From Oryzias latipes (taxonomy: Eukaryota; Chordata; Actinopteri; Beloniformes; Adrianichthyidae): a stretch of 64,000 bases of DNA. Of this stretch, positions 1-13,096 are shown in pieces. The DNA lies in assembly GCF_002234675.1 (NCBI RefSeq), contig NC_019876.2, positions 22,433,161-22,497,160 on the forward strand, given 5' to 3'. How positions within the stretch are numbered: position 1 is the first letter of the stretch; every line of letters starts with the position of its first letter. Under the pieces are notes generated by a model. The model searched no databases and was not told where the DNA came from. It was given only the letters and a program-made list of their open reading frames with translations. The position numbers and the translations under genes were made by a program.

Positions 1-1880
1 TGAAGCCATAATGCATATCATCATGAAATCAGCGATGTCCCATAGTACCTACCTTTTCTGGTGTCCTGTTGTGTGTCATTTTTCTAATGTGTCATTTTGT
101 TTTCTGAAATGTTTTTTTCCATTCTTGTTCTTTACATTTTAGTTCAGGAATTTTATTTTGATTTCTGAAATGTAATGCTGTTTTCTTTTTCAAAAAGTGT
201 TTTGCTTTTAAATTGGCGTTGTTGTCTTTGAAATGCTTTTGTGTTGAGTGATTTGTACTTCAGGGCCACCATAGGTCAACAGAAGACTGGTCTTCAAATA
301 TGACATTCAAAGCGATTTTAGGAAACAAATATTTTGATATATTCCTGTTCTATGCAAAGAAATGAAAAGTATCCCATTGCACTACATTTCCATTAAATTA
401 TTAGCATTTAATGTTATCAAAAGGGTTAAAAGAATGCAGGTCAATTAGCTGACCCTCTCTCATTTTCACCTCACCAAATCTGGCCTTCTTTGCAATGAGC
501 TTGGACCCCCCCCCCCGGCCTGAAGTCTCCATCACAGGCTGTGAGAAGCACCATCCATTTCGGGACAGTAGGATCAAAAATTAAAATTAAAGCACAGCAC
601 AAGCGTAATTTTAGGAAAAATGCATTTAGTTTGATCTTAACATTGTCTATGTGGAAAAAAATCTGTGTGTCATATTTACTTTAATTAATAGAAACATCAA
701 GGATTTGCTCATGTAAATTTACCATGGAAACAGTTCAATCATTTATCAGAGCTAAATAAAAGCTTTGGGACATTTGGTGCTGTTTTGTTGTTTGAGCAGC
801 AGCTTAGTCTAAGGATTAACTTTTTACGTGGATTAAAGCGCTGGCCTCAATCTCAACTTCAAATATGTTCTGCTGTTATAGATGTACAGCTGTGACCTCT
901 GACCCTCCTGCTGACGGGAATTTTCAGAGCGCAGGAGCGATTGACTCTGTTTAACATCCCCAGAGATGGTTCTGATCCGACATGAGATGATGATCACAGC
1001 CAAAAGACCTACGATTAATCTTTGTGGATTAGCACAAATGGAACTGAGCATAAATTCAATATTTTTGAGAAAATGTTTTCTAAAATTCAGCTAAAATGCT
1101 TCTTTTTTTTATTTCTGATTCTTTCAAAAGGCAGCAGGGGGATGAGAAACTGATGATGCAAGTTTGAAACAAGAAGATGGAGTCCAGCTACTCTAAGACG
1201 ACAAACCAGCACAGATCTGTTAACAAAAACAAGAAAATAAATCAGACAGTTCAGGCTTTCAGCTTCAGCAGATCACTCAGGGGAGATACACAGAGATTCC
1301 CGCTTATTATTTTTTAAGCTAGAATTTTGAGAGAGCGGAGGAAAGCTCTCCAGCTTTCAAGTTTGTGATTAAATCCAAGAAGCAGAGCAGAAAACTTAGA
1401 GGAGGAGAACAAACAAGATTTGATGAGCTGATCTCTGAGCTGAGGAAAAAGATGAAGGAGTAAGGCTCAGCAGCTGTTGATGATGGAGGAGCGGTGAGCT
1501 GCAGGTCTGAGCGGGAGGCCGCCTTTCTGTGGGATTGAAAGAACGCTCTTCTGCAGAAAATGACGAGCTACAGCGAGCACAAACGGTTCTCTTTATCTGA
1601 CATTTGTGATGCTGAGCTGACAGATTTACATTAAGAATCTTTATTGTGACTGATGTGTTGTGACAACTTTAGTCTTCAGGCATAAAAGTGCCACTGCCTG
1701 ATTGATTTGTGGTCAAGAAATGAGCTAAATTTGATTTGTGTTTTTAAAGTAAACCAAAAAACTTTACAGGATCGATAAAAATGAAGGAAGTCCGTTTCTT
1801 CGTATCTTTTGTTTGGATTTTATTAAAATAAAAAAAGGGGTTAACAATATTTTTAAGTCAACAAAACAGAGTTGTCTAAT
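1..1880. other. AT-rich intergenic DNA, no gene recognised
   Basis: No open frame here resembles a known domain and none has convincing splice context. The stretch holds short homopolymers, including a C run near 507-516. Around 1380-1500 a purine-rich stretch looks weakly coding-like but is stopped in all frames within short distance. It is probably the upstream flank of the TRIM cluster. Confidence 0.5.
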
Positions 1881-1884
1881 TCAT

Positions 1885-2010
1885 TTTTCTATTCATTTTT
1901 TTTTCCTTCTATATTCCGTTTTATCCCTTTCTGGGTCACGGGGCTGCCGGAGCCTATCCCTGCCATTTGTGGGGGAAGGCAGGGGACGCCGACGGGTCGC
2001 CAGTCTGTCG
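1885..2010 (+). repeat. Fish interspersed repeat, 'GGGGCTGCCGGAGCCTATCC' family, copy 1
   Basis: The core around 1935-2012 (ggggctgccggagcctatcc ... ggtcgccagtctgtcgcag) recurs at 39167-39288, where it is flanked by a 12-bp target duplication. That makes it a dispersed mobile sequence and not a gene. Short open frames across it are incidental. I recognise it as a common teleost interspersed repeat but cannot assign it to a superfamily. Confidence 0.6.
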
Positions 2011-2299
2011 CAGTTCTCTAATTGTCTGCATTTTCCATCTTCAGTTTTGCTTTCTAAACACACTTTGCATATTAAAGCCTCACACTGAGTCGTTTTTACA
2101 GTTCAAAGTTGTTGTTTTTTTAACCGGCAGATATTCACAGTCAAGATTCAACATCAGTATTAGAAAAAAGAATAACTTCCATAATCTCCTGCTCTCACAC
2201 TTCTGTTTCCAAACACACAGACATAAATAATCTATAGAACACTTCTCTTCAAACCTTTATCTTTGACCAAACCTGCAAAAGCCTCTTCATGCATTTGTA

Positions 2300-2317
2300 C
2301 CCCCCCCCCCCCCCCCC
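2300..2317. repeat. Poly-C homopolymer (about 18 nt)
   Basis: An uninterrupted C run followed by gcc. Length is prone to sequencing error. Confidence 0.8.
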
Positions 2318-2470
2318 GCCAAGATGTTCCAGCAAGCAAATGTGAAACCCAAACCTCCTTTAGATCTATTGTGTATTGTGTATATTGATGTATTATGGCA
2401 GCAAAAGTGAGCAGTAAAGATTACCAAAGGCTGATTATCAAAATAAAAGTCCCGTTCTAAATATTTTTCT

Positions 2471-2733
2471 AGGGGTGTAACGATTCCTTTCAACAACAGT
2501 TTGATTCATAGAGTAACTTTTTGTCGACGATACGATTCATGGTCAATGTTGGTTAATTTTCAACAATCCGATTCGGCATTTTCCAAGATCAATAAAAATC
2601 TATTTAATTTTAAAACAATTTTGCAGTGGTATAGGTCGCTTCAATTAACGACTTGCCTCGGACAGATTGATCTGGTTGGAAGAAAGGAATATAAATCGAT
2701 TTATCGATTAACTTAATTGATCGTAACACCCCT
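2471..2733. mobile_element. Short non-autonomous DNA transposon (MITE), AGGGGTGTAACGAT ends
   Basis: The ends are inverted repeats: AGGGGTGTAACGAT at 2471 and ATCGTAACACCCCT ending at 2733. The interior is AT-rich with no coding capacity and contains cgatttatcgatt-type short palindromes. This end sequence is common in fish genomes and is usually placed with hAT-like MITEs. That assignment is from memory, and the target duplication is not clear here. Confidence 0.6.
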
Positions 2734-2895
2734 TTGTTTTCCTGACCATCCATATGTATACAAATCTAAATGGATGTGGATTCCTGCAGAACATTGCAAA
2801 GCTTCTTTTAGGATTGTGAAGATTATGCACTTTGTTTGTTTTTTTCTTTCAGATTAAGGAAGGACCTCATTTTGTGGGTGGATAATAAATGTTCC

Positions 2896-2932
2896 ACGTG
2901 GCTACTATGTTCTAACATCATAGTAGCCACGT
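2896..2932. repeat. Perfect 14-bp inverted repeat with 9-nt loop
   Basis: ACGTGGCTACTATG at 2896-2909 is followed, after nine bases, by its exact reverse complement at 2919-2932. The arms begin with the E-box-like core CACGTG/ACGTGG. No mobile element end or gene was recognised around it. Confidence 0.8.
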
Positions 2933-3149
2933 TCACCTCCTCTGGAACGTTCCGACCTTTTCTGGAAGAAGATTTGTCTTCCTTGGACATCCAGATGGAA
3001 TTTGTGGGATATTTCAGTTTCTTTCTTTCAGTTACAGCATGTAAAGACCACATCCTCAGTGGGCATGAGGTAGGGTAGTACTTGCCATATTTTCTGATGG
3101 CCTAATGATAATCCATCAGCTGACAGAGACTGTGAACACTATTGTTCCT

Positions 3150-3435
3150 CTAGTCTGTTTTATTAAATAAAAATAATAATAATTGATACCTTATTGATCC
3201 CACAATGGGGAAATTCTTCTCTGCATTTTGACCCATCCCCTGAGGGAGCGGTGAGCTGCAGTCTAACTGCACTCAGGAGGCAGTAGTGTTAAGGGCCTTG
3301 CCTAAGGACCCTCACTGGGTGATGTTCATTGCTCGCCATTGATATGGTAATTGACCCAGTACCATTGTTTATCCCCCTCTGGGAATCGAACCCTGGATTC
3401 CTGCATTGTAGGCTCTCACCTTAATAACTGTCCCT
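3150..3435 (-). mobile_element. SINE-like repeat (tRNA-like head read on minus strand)
   Basis: The stretch contains 'ccttattgatcccacaatggggaaatt', then 'gagcggtgagctgca', and ends in a segment resembling a tRNA read backwards (gggaatcgaaccctgg, like a reversed pol III B box). A diverged copy with the same order of blocks lies at 36240-36445. A tRNA-derived SINE in antisense is the best reading; family not identified. Confidence 0.5.
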
Positions 3436-4540
3436 GAAGATCAGAGGAGCTCAGTTTGAGGGAGCAGAAGCTTCAGAGAAGCCCCACAAAGGTCTGCTGC
3501 AAAAAAGTTTCCTGGAGCCTGAAAACTTTTCAAACTTTAAAAATTGTATTTGCGTTTGGAAAGCAGGCGGAAGAACAGCCAGCTCGCCCTCACCACCACC
3601 TGCCGGGACTCTCACCTGGAAGTGCCACTTAAAAACTTAAAGAAAAAAAACACATTTCTGCCTGTACAGGACAAACATTTTTCCTAGTAAATGCATTTTT
3701 TGTGTAGAAAGTGTGTTTTTGTTGTCAGGAGTCCCAGAGATAACATCTGGCGCCTTTTCACAGGCGGTGTAAGAGTTTCACCTCTCCTCTCCTTCTGTGG
3801 TTTGCCAGGAAGGCTAAAAGTCCTGCAGGCTAATCTCGCTTGCATCTTAAGTGCCCCTCAGCAAATGGTGCTTATGCAACTGTGAACTTTTTATTACCTC
3901 ATAGAAAAGCTGGCACAGTCATCGCAGAGAGAGAGGGGGGGGGGGGTGCAGGTCAACATGGCAGTGAAAAAAAAAAAAAGCATTCTCTGTCTGGAGAAGA
4001 GAACGCGTCAATATGAATCCCAAAGTGGCTTTCTTTACCACACATCACTGTGAATGAAACTACATGAAAACCACATGTTCTGCAGAATCCAAATTCACAA
4101 GTTAATTTGCTTTATACTGATACTTACGGCCCTAGCAATAAAGTGAATACAGTTTTTTCCAAAATAAATTTATCAAATGTTCCCCAGAAAAGGAAAATGT
4201 TTACAGATTTCCTCTTGATCTTAATAACTTCTACTTCTGTTGCTAACGTTTAAATAGTAACTTTAAAAGAAAATCTGTCAAATAACATTATCATAAGTTA
4301 TGAAGGGAATGAGAAAATTAATTACACTTTGGACCCATATAACAATATTCACTTTGCTTTCTGCTTGTGAGCAGCTCAGTTTGCATCTGTTGTGGTTTGT
4401 TGAGCTTAAACTTTAAAAGTTAAAGTTAAAAGTTTTACCTTCAGAGTAAAACACTGCTTTTAACTTCTGCACTGCAGAAAACAATTGTTTTAACATTGAA
4501 AAATACTTTTGCAGGTGACTTTCAGCCTGTGAAGGTGTTG
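3436..4540. other. Intergenic flank upstream of TRIM gene 1, nothing recognised
   Basis: AT-rich sequence with a short G run (about 3938-3947) and an A run (about 3969). No domain-like frame and no repeat shared with the rest of the window was found. The 3' end merges into the presumed promoter of TRIM gene 1. Confidence 0.4.
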
Positions 4541-4559
4541 CTCACTTTGAGCTGCTCAA

Positions 4560-4686
4560 ACGTTGGGCGTGTCCCTCTCAGAGTGGGAGGAGCCCTCCGA
4601 GTTTCAGGAAGAGCTGAGCACCTGTTGGAGTGAGAGTCACATCAGAGAGGAGGAAGAAGAGAGCTTTCTGCCACAGACAAACATGA
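4560..4686 (+). other. First exon of TRIM gene 1 (5'UTR plus ATG)
   Basis: A GC-richer segment ends in ATGA followed by a strong donor (gtaagt at 4687). Joining this A to the next exon at 5441 gives AGT as codon 2, in frame with the RING domain. The transcription start is not visible, so the left boundary is approximate. No clear TATA box was seen. Confidence 0.55.
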
Positions 4687-7600
4687 GTAAGTCTTTCTCT
4701 TTTCAGATATTCATTTTTAAATCATCCGTGTGTTTTGTTGAGCTTTGCCTTATAACAGAAATAAACTTGGATTGAAGGAAGGAACTATAAAAATAACACT
4801 TATTCAAAAAACATTTGTCATATTCTGTGCAAATCTTGCTTTATGCTTAGCGGCTTCTGTGTTTTGAAGAAGAAATGGTGAAACGATTTCAAATGAAGAA
4901 GATGTGCTTAGATTTAAACAGGACAAAGGAGCGTCTAAGAAGAGAAAAGACGTCAGTGAGGACATTTGTTATTTGGTGGTGAATGTTTGTCTGCAAAGAC
5001 AATCCTGCTCGTCTACATTCCTGAACGTTTTTGTTTGTCATCAGAGGACAGATCGACACCTCCTGCCTCTAAAGTCTGTTTCTTCGTGTGAACTGTTCTG
5101 AAATGTTGTTTTTGGATGAGAGACGGTTCTCCGTCATTCTTCAGTTTGTCTCATTCAGCAGAGCCAAACTGTGAAGTCAGATGGAAAAACCTCAGTGTTT
5201 GTGAGGATCACAGAAAAACTAGATCCGTAGTTTCTTTGTTGATAAATTGCTTTTTCTGCAGCAAACCCCAATGAGGTGTTATTATTGGTTGACTTTTGGA
5301 GTTGCGATGATGGAATAAAAATATTTTTCGAGTGGAAAGATGTTTGGATAGTCTGATTTTTGGGTGTCAGCTGAATGTAGACAGTTCTTAAGTGTAGATG
5401 AACAGGCAGAAAAAAGCTTATGTCCTTGCTTGGCTTGCAGGTATCCGCTCTACAGGAGTCCTCTCGGAGGACCAGTTCACCTGCTCCATCTGTCTGGAGG
5501 TGTTCTTGGAGCCCGTCTCCACACCCTGCGGCCACAGCTTCTGCAAGGCCTGCCTTCAGGGCTACTGGAACCACAGCAAGAAGTTCCTGTGCCCCATGTG
5601 CAAGAAGGCCTACAACAGGAGGCCGGAGATGAGCGTCAACCGGGTTCTGGCCGAAATATGCTCCCAGTTCCAGGGCCTGACGGTTGCGGGAGGTTCTGCG
5701 GGGAGCCCGTCACAGAAGGGCTCCATAAATGCAGGCTCAGATGCGGGTCACAGTGACACTGCAGGGCCGGATACCGGCGAGTTTGCCCAGCCTGGAGAGG
5801 TTCCCTGTGATGCCTGCATTGGAAGGAAGTTGAAGGCGCTGAAGTCCTGTGTGAACTGTGCCGGATCTTTCTGTGACTCTCACCTGAGACATCACAAGAA
5901 GGTTTGTTCTTTCAGCTTGTGGCTTCTTGACTTTTTCTGTTCTTCAAACCCCAGGGTCTTATTTACAGTCTTTCCAATTAACCTTTGATCAATTTCCTTA
6001 CCCTAAGGTTCAAAGAGATCCCCCTCCCCTTGTTAGCTCTGAACCAGCTTGTGTCATAAATTAATGTTTCTGTTCCTCTCCGTTCCTCGTCCAGGTCAAG
6101 ACTCTCCACTCACACCGTCTGATCGAGCCCACCTTCAACCTAGCCGAGAAGATCTGCAAGAAACATGAGCGTCTTCTGGATCTGTACTGCCGCACGGACC
6201 ACATCTGCATCTGCAGCACCTGCGCTGAGGCCTCGCACAAGTCCCACGACATGACCTCCATCGACCACGAGTACAAGAAGAAGACGGTGAGCTGCCTCAG
6301 GGGAGAAACAAAGCTCTCCACTGACACTGAAGCTGCCTCATGTCAGATGGACGGCTTGCTTTAGCAGAAACAGATTCACAACTTGATTTGATTTTCTGTT
6401 CCAGAGTAATCTGGGAAAGAAGCGGTCCGAGCTGAAGCATCTGATCAAGGAAAGATCTAAGAAATTGGAGGAGATCAAACAGTCCATCAAAGTCATAAAG
6501 GTGAGTTGTTTTGTTTAGATCAGAGGAGGAGTCAGTGTTCACCTGAAGACATAATCTGAATTGATTGGTTAATCAGAAGACCACGCCCCCATTCGACCAT
6601 ACCTTTAAGCTACAGGCACAACTGACATGTTTGAAAGCGCAAAATGAGGGTTTTCGAACATATGGTGTTCAGACTGGACAAGCAGGGAGGGGCTTCTTCT
6701 TTCTTTCTGTCCACGCATGTCCACCACCTACAGTTAAAAGAGGCTTGGTGCGAAATGTCAAAGCGGCGCAAATCTGGTGAATTTTGCTCCAGGCTTTTTC
6801 TATCACTGCTCTGTTCCGATATATGAAAAACTTGGTGTTGTATAATTCCGACTGAGAACAAACCACAATTATAAATTTCCCCTACATGATCACTTTTCCA
6901 ACAGTTGACTCTTCAGTGTTTAGAAAAGGACGTCATCCATACTACTGAATCTGAGTCCTTGGTTGGTAGGAGTTAAACCTGGTTTCACTTGTAATGCACA
7001 TTCAATGGCCATGCGTTTTGGATGTGAAGCTTGAAAACAGCTCTAGAAACTTGTGTCCACATAAACCTGAGAGCTCTGAACGCGAAAAAACCCGAAACAT
7101 GTGTCTATGTGTTTACATAGACTTTTTCATTTGAGGTGGTCGCTTGAACGCACGTTGCTGAGGGCGGTGTGAATGTAGCTTTAGTCTCCAGTCAAAACTG
7201 GGAAATGTTGTTGTATCAAAAACAACATGATGAACTGGACAGGATCCAACCAATGTTGTTTTCAAAGCAGCTTCAAACAGGAAGTCCACGTGTTTACCTT
7301 TATAATTAAATGAACAAAAAAAAAAGGTTTTCCTAAAGAAAACCATTTAACCCCTTTTTTTCCTCAATAAATGTGGGGTTGAGAGTTTCAAAAAGTCCAG
7401 CTGGTGAATTTAACAACTATATTTAGTCAAAACTCTCAAAGATTCAAAAACACCCGTTTTTCACCTCTTTTTTTAAAACATGACCTGGCTAAAACATTAC
7501 CTGGTAATTCAGTCTGTCCTATATTAATTTTTATAAATTACTGTGACTGTAAATCGTATTTAGATTTAGGTCGTTACAACCATAACTGATCCCTGTGACA

Positions 7601-10600
7601 GTTACACACCCAAACCTTCATGGTAAATATTTATCATGTTGATTGAGCGCCATAAACTCGTAAAGCATGACTCAGCTGTTGATCAGAGCTTCATAAGCGG
7701 CGCACAGGTCTGTTATGAAACAAAGCTGGGGAGGACGTTGCCCTCCTTCTGCCTCATACCTGTCGTGCTTGGCGTTGGTAAAGGAGGTGAGCTGAAGCGA
7801 TCTGTTTGCCTCAACGCGCACAGACTCCAGTCGGACCGGTGAGACCAGTACAGGGATCTGCAAAGCTGCTCGGTCACAAGTGCTGTGCAGGACAAAGGCA
7901 GGCATGGAGGACGGCATGCCTGAAGGGTTTCTCATAGCAGTCAGACCCAAACCCTGCGCATACCATCTGATCAAACCTCGCCCTGCACAAGTGCCCTGTT
8001 TTAGTTTTTAGAATTCCTAAAATGTCCTGAGGAAACAGACTTCGTTTTTTTTTAAGTGTAACTTGCTACTTTTTGTTGAACTGTTTTATCTCCATGTAAA
8101 TACAGTCAGTGTTGGGTTACAGAGGTGAACGCCTCTGCAAACACACTACTGTGCTCTACCCCCCCCCCCCCCCCCCATACACGCTGTTAAAGTCAACATA
8201 CAGCTGTGAGCCAATACAACCCATGAGCAGAAAAGAGTTTTTAAAGTGTGACTTGTCCTAAGAAACTTTGAGATTTTGACTCTTGGAAAGTTTTTTACTT
8301 TCCACATCAGGTAAGGGCCGGAGGGGGTTAAACCTGTCAGACCAGTCAGAGACGTGGAGTAAATGAAACTGCATCAGCTTTGTTAAACTTTAACTGCTGA
8401 AGGAGGTTTTAGTGAAGCAGAACGGCTTCAGTCACTTAAAGGGAAACAAAACACATTTAAAAGAACGTTTGAGCCCGACAGCTAAGAAGGAGATTTGATC
8501 TTTTTCCAACATGAACGTGACCCAAACAGACATTTGTGTTTTTCCTCTGAACTAAAGAGCCGTTTTCTTAAAATGAGAACAAAAAGGATGAAATACAGTC
8601 AGGTGTAGAAGGGATAGAAAAGAAATAAATCATGTATTTAAGTATTTTTTTAAAATTGACGTTGTAAATAAAAGGAAACTTCTAAATATTTCCAAAAATG
8701 TAGAATTGAACCAGTTTTAAATTGGGGCTTAAACTTTAAGCAGTGACCTTAATACACACTGAGCTGCAAAATAACGAGACAGCAAAAAAAAAAAAGTGGA
8801 AAGAAGAAAAATCCTAATAGTTCCCACCCTAAATCCTAACTATATTTTATTTTCATGGATGCATTTTTACACAATAAAAATACAGTATTTATTCACATAA
8901 ATGCAAAAGATTAAAAAAAAGAAGAAAAAATGTACCAAAGTCATGATTGTGTGAACATTTTCCTATTAGCTTTCTCGTTTTCCAAATTATACATTTTCAA
9001 AATTCTGGATTCTTTGATAGTAATCTCCTTCTTTGTTTATTCTGTCGCTGTTTCTAACATCTGGATTGGAAGCGATCACATGTTTTTTATGTATCATTAC
9101 ATTAGGAGGGACATTTTTAAGTCCCTTATCTGGGAATAAAATTATGTAACTGACATGACTGATGGCTCCAGAAGACATTTTCACATAGGAGGTGATAAAG
9201 TTTCATTTCTAATTCAGAGAAAAAGGTGTGTTCTCACTATTATCATTCAGGTTCTTTGGGTTGTTTGAAAACTTTCAAAGTCCAAAGGTCAAGGTTGTCC
9301 TTCAGAGCTCATGATGTAACCCTGCAGAGCCTCCAGCCTTTAGACCATAACACAGATAACACTCTCAGCAGGCTTATCACTGACCACGAATGCTGGTCTC
9401 CCCGCAGGCCAGCGCTCAGAAGGAGCTGGAGGACAGCTGGCAGGTGTACGCCGACCTGCAACGGCTGGTGGAGCAGAGCCAGGCGGAGCTGGTGGAGCTG
9501 ATTTCCACGAGGCAGCGGGAGGCGGAGCGCCACGCTCAGGAGCTGGCTAGAGGGCTGGAAAATGAACTGAGCCAGCTGAAGAGGAGGAGCCAGGAGTTGG
9601 AGGCCCACGCTCACACCAAGGACAAAGTGGTTTTCCTTCAGGTACTGGAGTGTCAGAACACCCCCCCCACACAAACAACCCACGGAAATGCTTCTGTTTG
9701 CACACCCCAACCTAAACAAAACACTACACTCATCAGATTGGTTTAAAAGAGATAACATGTCAGACATGAAATCATGTTAATCCAGTGTGGCCTTCATGCT
9801 GCCTCACCTGTGGTTGCTAGGAGACGCAGCATCAAAGCTTCCCTGAACTGAAGCAGCGGATGTCATTATTTCTCTTCATCCTGGACTGTTTGAGGCACAA
9901 GCACCAAAGATGCCTTTGAAGTCATAAAGCACAAGGCCAGACCCATATTTATATGAAAAAAAAATCTACTGATTTATTTATTTAACCAGGAAGGTCCCGT
10001 TTAGATTAAAAACCTCTTTTCCAATGGAGTCCTGGCCATGAGGCAGCAAATTCTAAAACACGAGTACATACAACAGATAACAATACCATTACATTGCTTT
10101 AAAAATTCTAGATTTATAAATAACACTTGCACGTTAATGAAGCAGCCTTAAAGTCCTTCAGTAGCATTTTGAAAGCATGTAAAGAGAGCAGATATGTCAG
10201 CTTTCAATCTTCAGAGGATCCAGATGGCAGGAGGAGAGTGATGAAATGCTTTTTCCCCAGCTCTGCACGAGCAAAAGGCACAGTCAACAGTAAGGAGCAT
10301 ATGTAAGGCGGTAGCAAACAAAGCTCGGCCTTGTAAATAAACGTGTAACCAATGGGACTGCCTCCGAAGAGCCAAGGAAGGCCTTTTTTTACTCTTGTGT
10401 GCAAGTCACCGATTTACAGTTAGTTGTGAACCTCAAAGCAGAATCGTTTACAGAATGTCATCATAATCCATCACAGGCAAAATGGGAGCAACAACAAGTT
10501 GCTTTTTTTCGTCAAATGAAAAGCAATACTTTCTGTTTCAGTTTTAATTTCTTTACAGGTTCTTCTACATGTAGTTTAAAAGTCAAGGAGTTATCGATCC

Positions 10601-12581
10601 AGACACCTAGGTACATTCATGAACTACCTCTAAGATGTTTCCTTCAAGGGTGGCCACTATAGGAAGAACTTCAGGAACTTTTTTTGAATTAGAACTAGTA
10701 AATGTGCACAAATGAAGAAGACATCATCATTCATTAACTCAGACAGGTCACTAAATCGATTGAAATAAAGTTTTATTTGAAATGATCTAAATCTCTGTTT
10801 TCCTCAGAACATCACAACGTTATCGCCTTCACCAGAGCACACCGACTGGTCATCGGTCAGCATCAACACCGACCTCTACCTGGGAACCCTCCGCACCTCC
10901 GTCAGCAGCCTGGTGGACAAGTTCCAGGAGGAGCTGAAGCTCCTGTACGGGAAAGGTGAGGCTCAACCCCGCCTTTTCCCCTGTATTATACTGCACAGGT
11001 TTACAGTCGTCATAGTAACAAGTTCACAGCCTCATGCTGTGAATCATTCAAGGCAGCTAAAACGTGTGATCAGAGCTCAGTTTCAGATCCCACCGACAAA
11101 AAGCTCTGATAAATCATTTAGCAAAACACACAGAATAAGATTATAAAACCACTTTAATTGAAAAAAAATATCTAAAATATTTTCGATTAAAAAATATTTT
11201 AAAACAGTATTTCCTGCAATAATGCATGTGCAAATTTTGACAGGTATACAGTAAAAATATTCAAATATTTATAGAAGTTTGTATTTTGACCCCTAAAAAC
11301 AGTTTTTTAAAATGAACTATCTGCCGTGAAAGCAGTTTATGTGATAAATGATAGCATTATGATTGGTCAATCAGTGTTTTTCATGTACGGATAATTTCAA
11401 AATAAAACCAAAAGATTTAATTTTCTTTTGCTCTCATTTTCCATGCAGCATTAGAGTGTTCTCTGTCTGTCTAATAAAACGCTCCAACACGAGTCTGAAT
11501 CCAGCGCAGACATACAATATGTAGGTCAGCACATGCATTTCTGCAGAAAGTGGCTCGTTTTTGCAGCACGGTCACACGGAAACCAAGCCAAGACGGCTGC
11601 ACAGATGGAGGTGGTGTTGATGCCGCTAGCAGCTCAGCCACACGGAAACACATGTCTGGAGATTTTAGGTCTCTGGATGAGATGTGCGTGTTTTGACGCC
11701 CACACCAACCTTCTGTTGAGACGGATGCGCGGAATGCCTGCGGTGTCTTCCCTCCCTTATTGTGTCTCTGCCTCTCTGTTTCAGAGCTCCGGAAGGTGCA
11801 GAACTATGCAGGTGAGTAACATCCCCCGCCCTCTTTCTATGCTTGTGGACCCTTCTGTAGAGCTTGGATTAGAAGAAGAGAGAAAGTAGAAGTTCAGTTT
11901 ACCTGGATGTCCACTAGGTGGAGCCAAATCTGCACAATTAAAGTAGGATGGAGCTTCGGGAGAGCAGCCAGTTTCAAATAATCTATTAATAATTTTATAA
12001 TCCACTGATTTTGACTCATATATTTTCCTGCTTTCTGTCCAGGTGAGGTGATTCTTGACCCCATCACCGCTCAGAAGAACCTGGTGGTGTCAGAGGACGG
12101 CCAGCAGGTGAAATATGATGAGCGTAAGGTTCCCCACTCCGACGGTCCCAATCGCTTCAGCCCGGCTCTCTTCATCCTGGCTCGAGAGGGCTTCAGCTCA
12201 GGGCGCCACTACTGGGAGGTGGACGTGGCGCGCAAGACCGCATGGACACTCGGAGTGGCCCGGGGCTCAGCACGTCGAAAGGGCGAGATCAAGCTGTGTC
12301 CCGAGGGAGGTTACTGGTGCCTGTGGCTGAAGGACGGGGAGGTGAAAGCCCTGGCAGCCTCCCGCCTGCCACTCATGCTGCCGTTCCATCCCAGCAAAGT
12401 GGGAATCTTCCTGGATTATGAAGCCGGACAGGTTTCCTTCTACGACGTGAAAGCGCGCCAGCACCTGTACACGTTCATGGACAAATTCAACGAGAGCGTG
12501 TACCCCATTTTCAGCCCCTGCCTCACCCATGACGGCAAAAACACAGCTCCACTTGTTCTGACGCACGTGAAGCACAGCTGA
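4683..12581 (+). CDS. TRIM E3 ubiquitin ligase 1, btr/TRIM39-like (8 coding exons)
   Basis: Predicted RING-type ubiquitin ligase of 566 aa. Exons: 4683-4686, 5441-5901, 6095-6286, 6405-6500, 9408-9641, 10808-10955, 11785-11811 and 12043-12581; all junctions are GT-AG and in phase. The RING lies at about residues 16-55 (CSIC, CGHSFC, CPMC), B-box 1 at 124-153, B-box 2 at 176-207 with all Cys and His ligands, a coiled coil at about 220-340, and PRY-SPRY from about 390 with LDP, WEV and LDYE motifs. The RING should recruit an E2 and the SPRY should select the target; the coiled coil should dimerise it in the cytoplasm. Unlike the other three genes, its start codon lies in a separate upstream exon and an intron separates the two B-boxes. 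It resembles fish bloodthirsty-related TRIMs, but TRIM25/47-like naming cannot be excluded without a search. Confidence 0.88.
6501..9407 (+). other. Large intron 4 of TRIM gene 1
   Basis: About 2.9 kb between the 96-bp and 234-bp coiled-coil exons. It holds an 18-nt C run (8159-8176), several A runs and no recognisable gene. Short frames here (for example around 7636-7974) have no domain signature. Confidence 0.6.
8159..8176. repeat. Poly-C homopolymer (about 18 nt)
   Basis: Uninterrupted C run within intron 4 of TRIM gene 1. Confidence 0.8.
9975..10690 (-). repeat. Antisense LINE-like fragment in intron 5 of TRIM gene 1
   Basis: The 'ttatttaaccaggaaggtcccgt' block followed by 'ttttccaatggagtcctggcc' is a common teleost interspersed repeat, probably the 3' part of a non-LTR retrotransposon in reverse orientation. 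No reverse transcriptase frame remains. Boundaries are approximate and the family is not assigned. Confidence 0.45.
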
Positions 12582-13096
12582 GGCCGGAGAACAGAGAGAC
12601 CATAGGTTCGGTGTTTTTGATCAAACAAGTACGCTTGTCTGGGAAATCTGTCACCTTTTACTCGCTTGTTTGCAAAGCCAAAAAACTTTGGAGAATGAGC
12701 AAAACTCATTTTGCTCTACTTTCTTATCACACTGTGGACTGATGTAAACACTGAAGGCAACCGACCAACTGAATGTTTAGAAAGTGTAATATATCAGAGG
12801 GATCCATCGTCTGCGCTTTTGAGCGATGAAGAAAATGGGTGAAGAAGCCTGATGGACACAGGAACTAACTCCATTATTAACTCTAATAGTCCTAACTTTT
12901 GAAGAAAACTTTACTTTTGCCATGTTTTTCTACTGTGTAAGATTTTATTTAGCTGCAGCTGTCAGGCTCTTGGTCAACGCAGACACCCATACAGGTGTCT
13001 AGAGCTCTGCAGGAGAAACCAGAGGAGCGGCTGCGGCTCGTCTTTGTGAAGGGCTTTTTTTCTATACTTATGGATGTGGATGTTTTTATATGAAGG

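Noticed and set aside
5398..5440. Start of TRIM gene 1 at an in-frame ATG before the RING exon
   Set aside because: A pyrimidine-containing acceptor (cttgcag) sits between this ATG and the RING, and the spliced start from 4683 gives a better N-terminus; the frame simply happens to be open in the intron.
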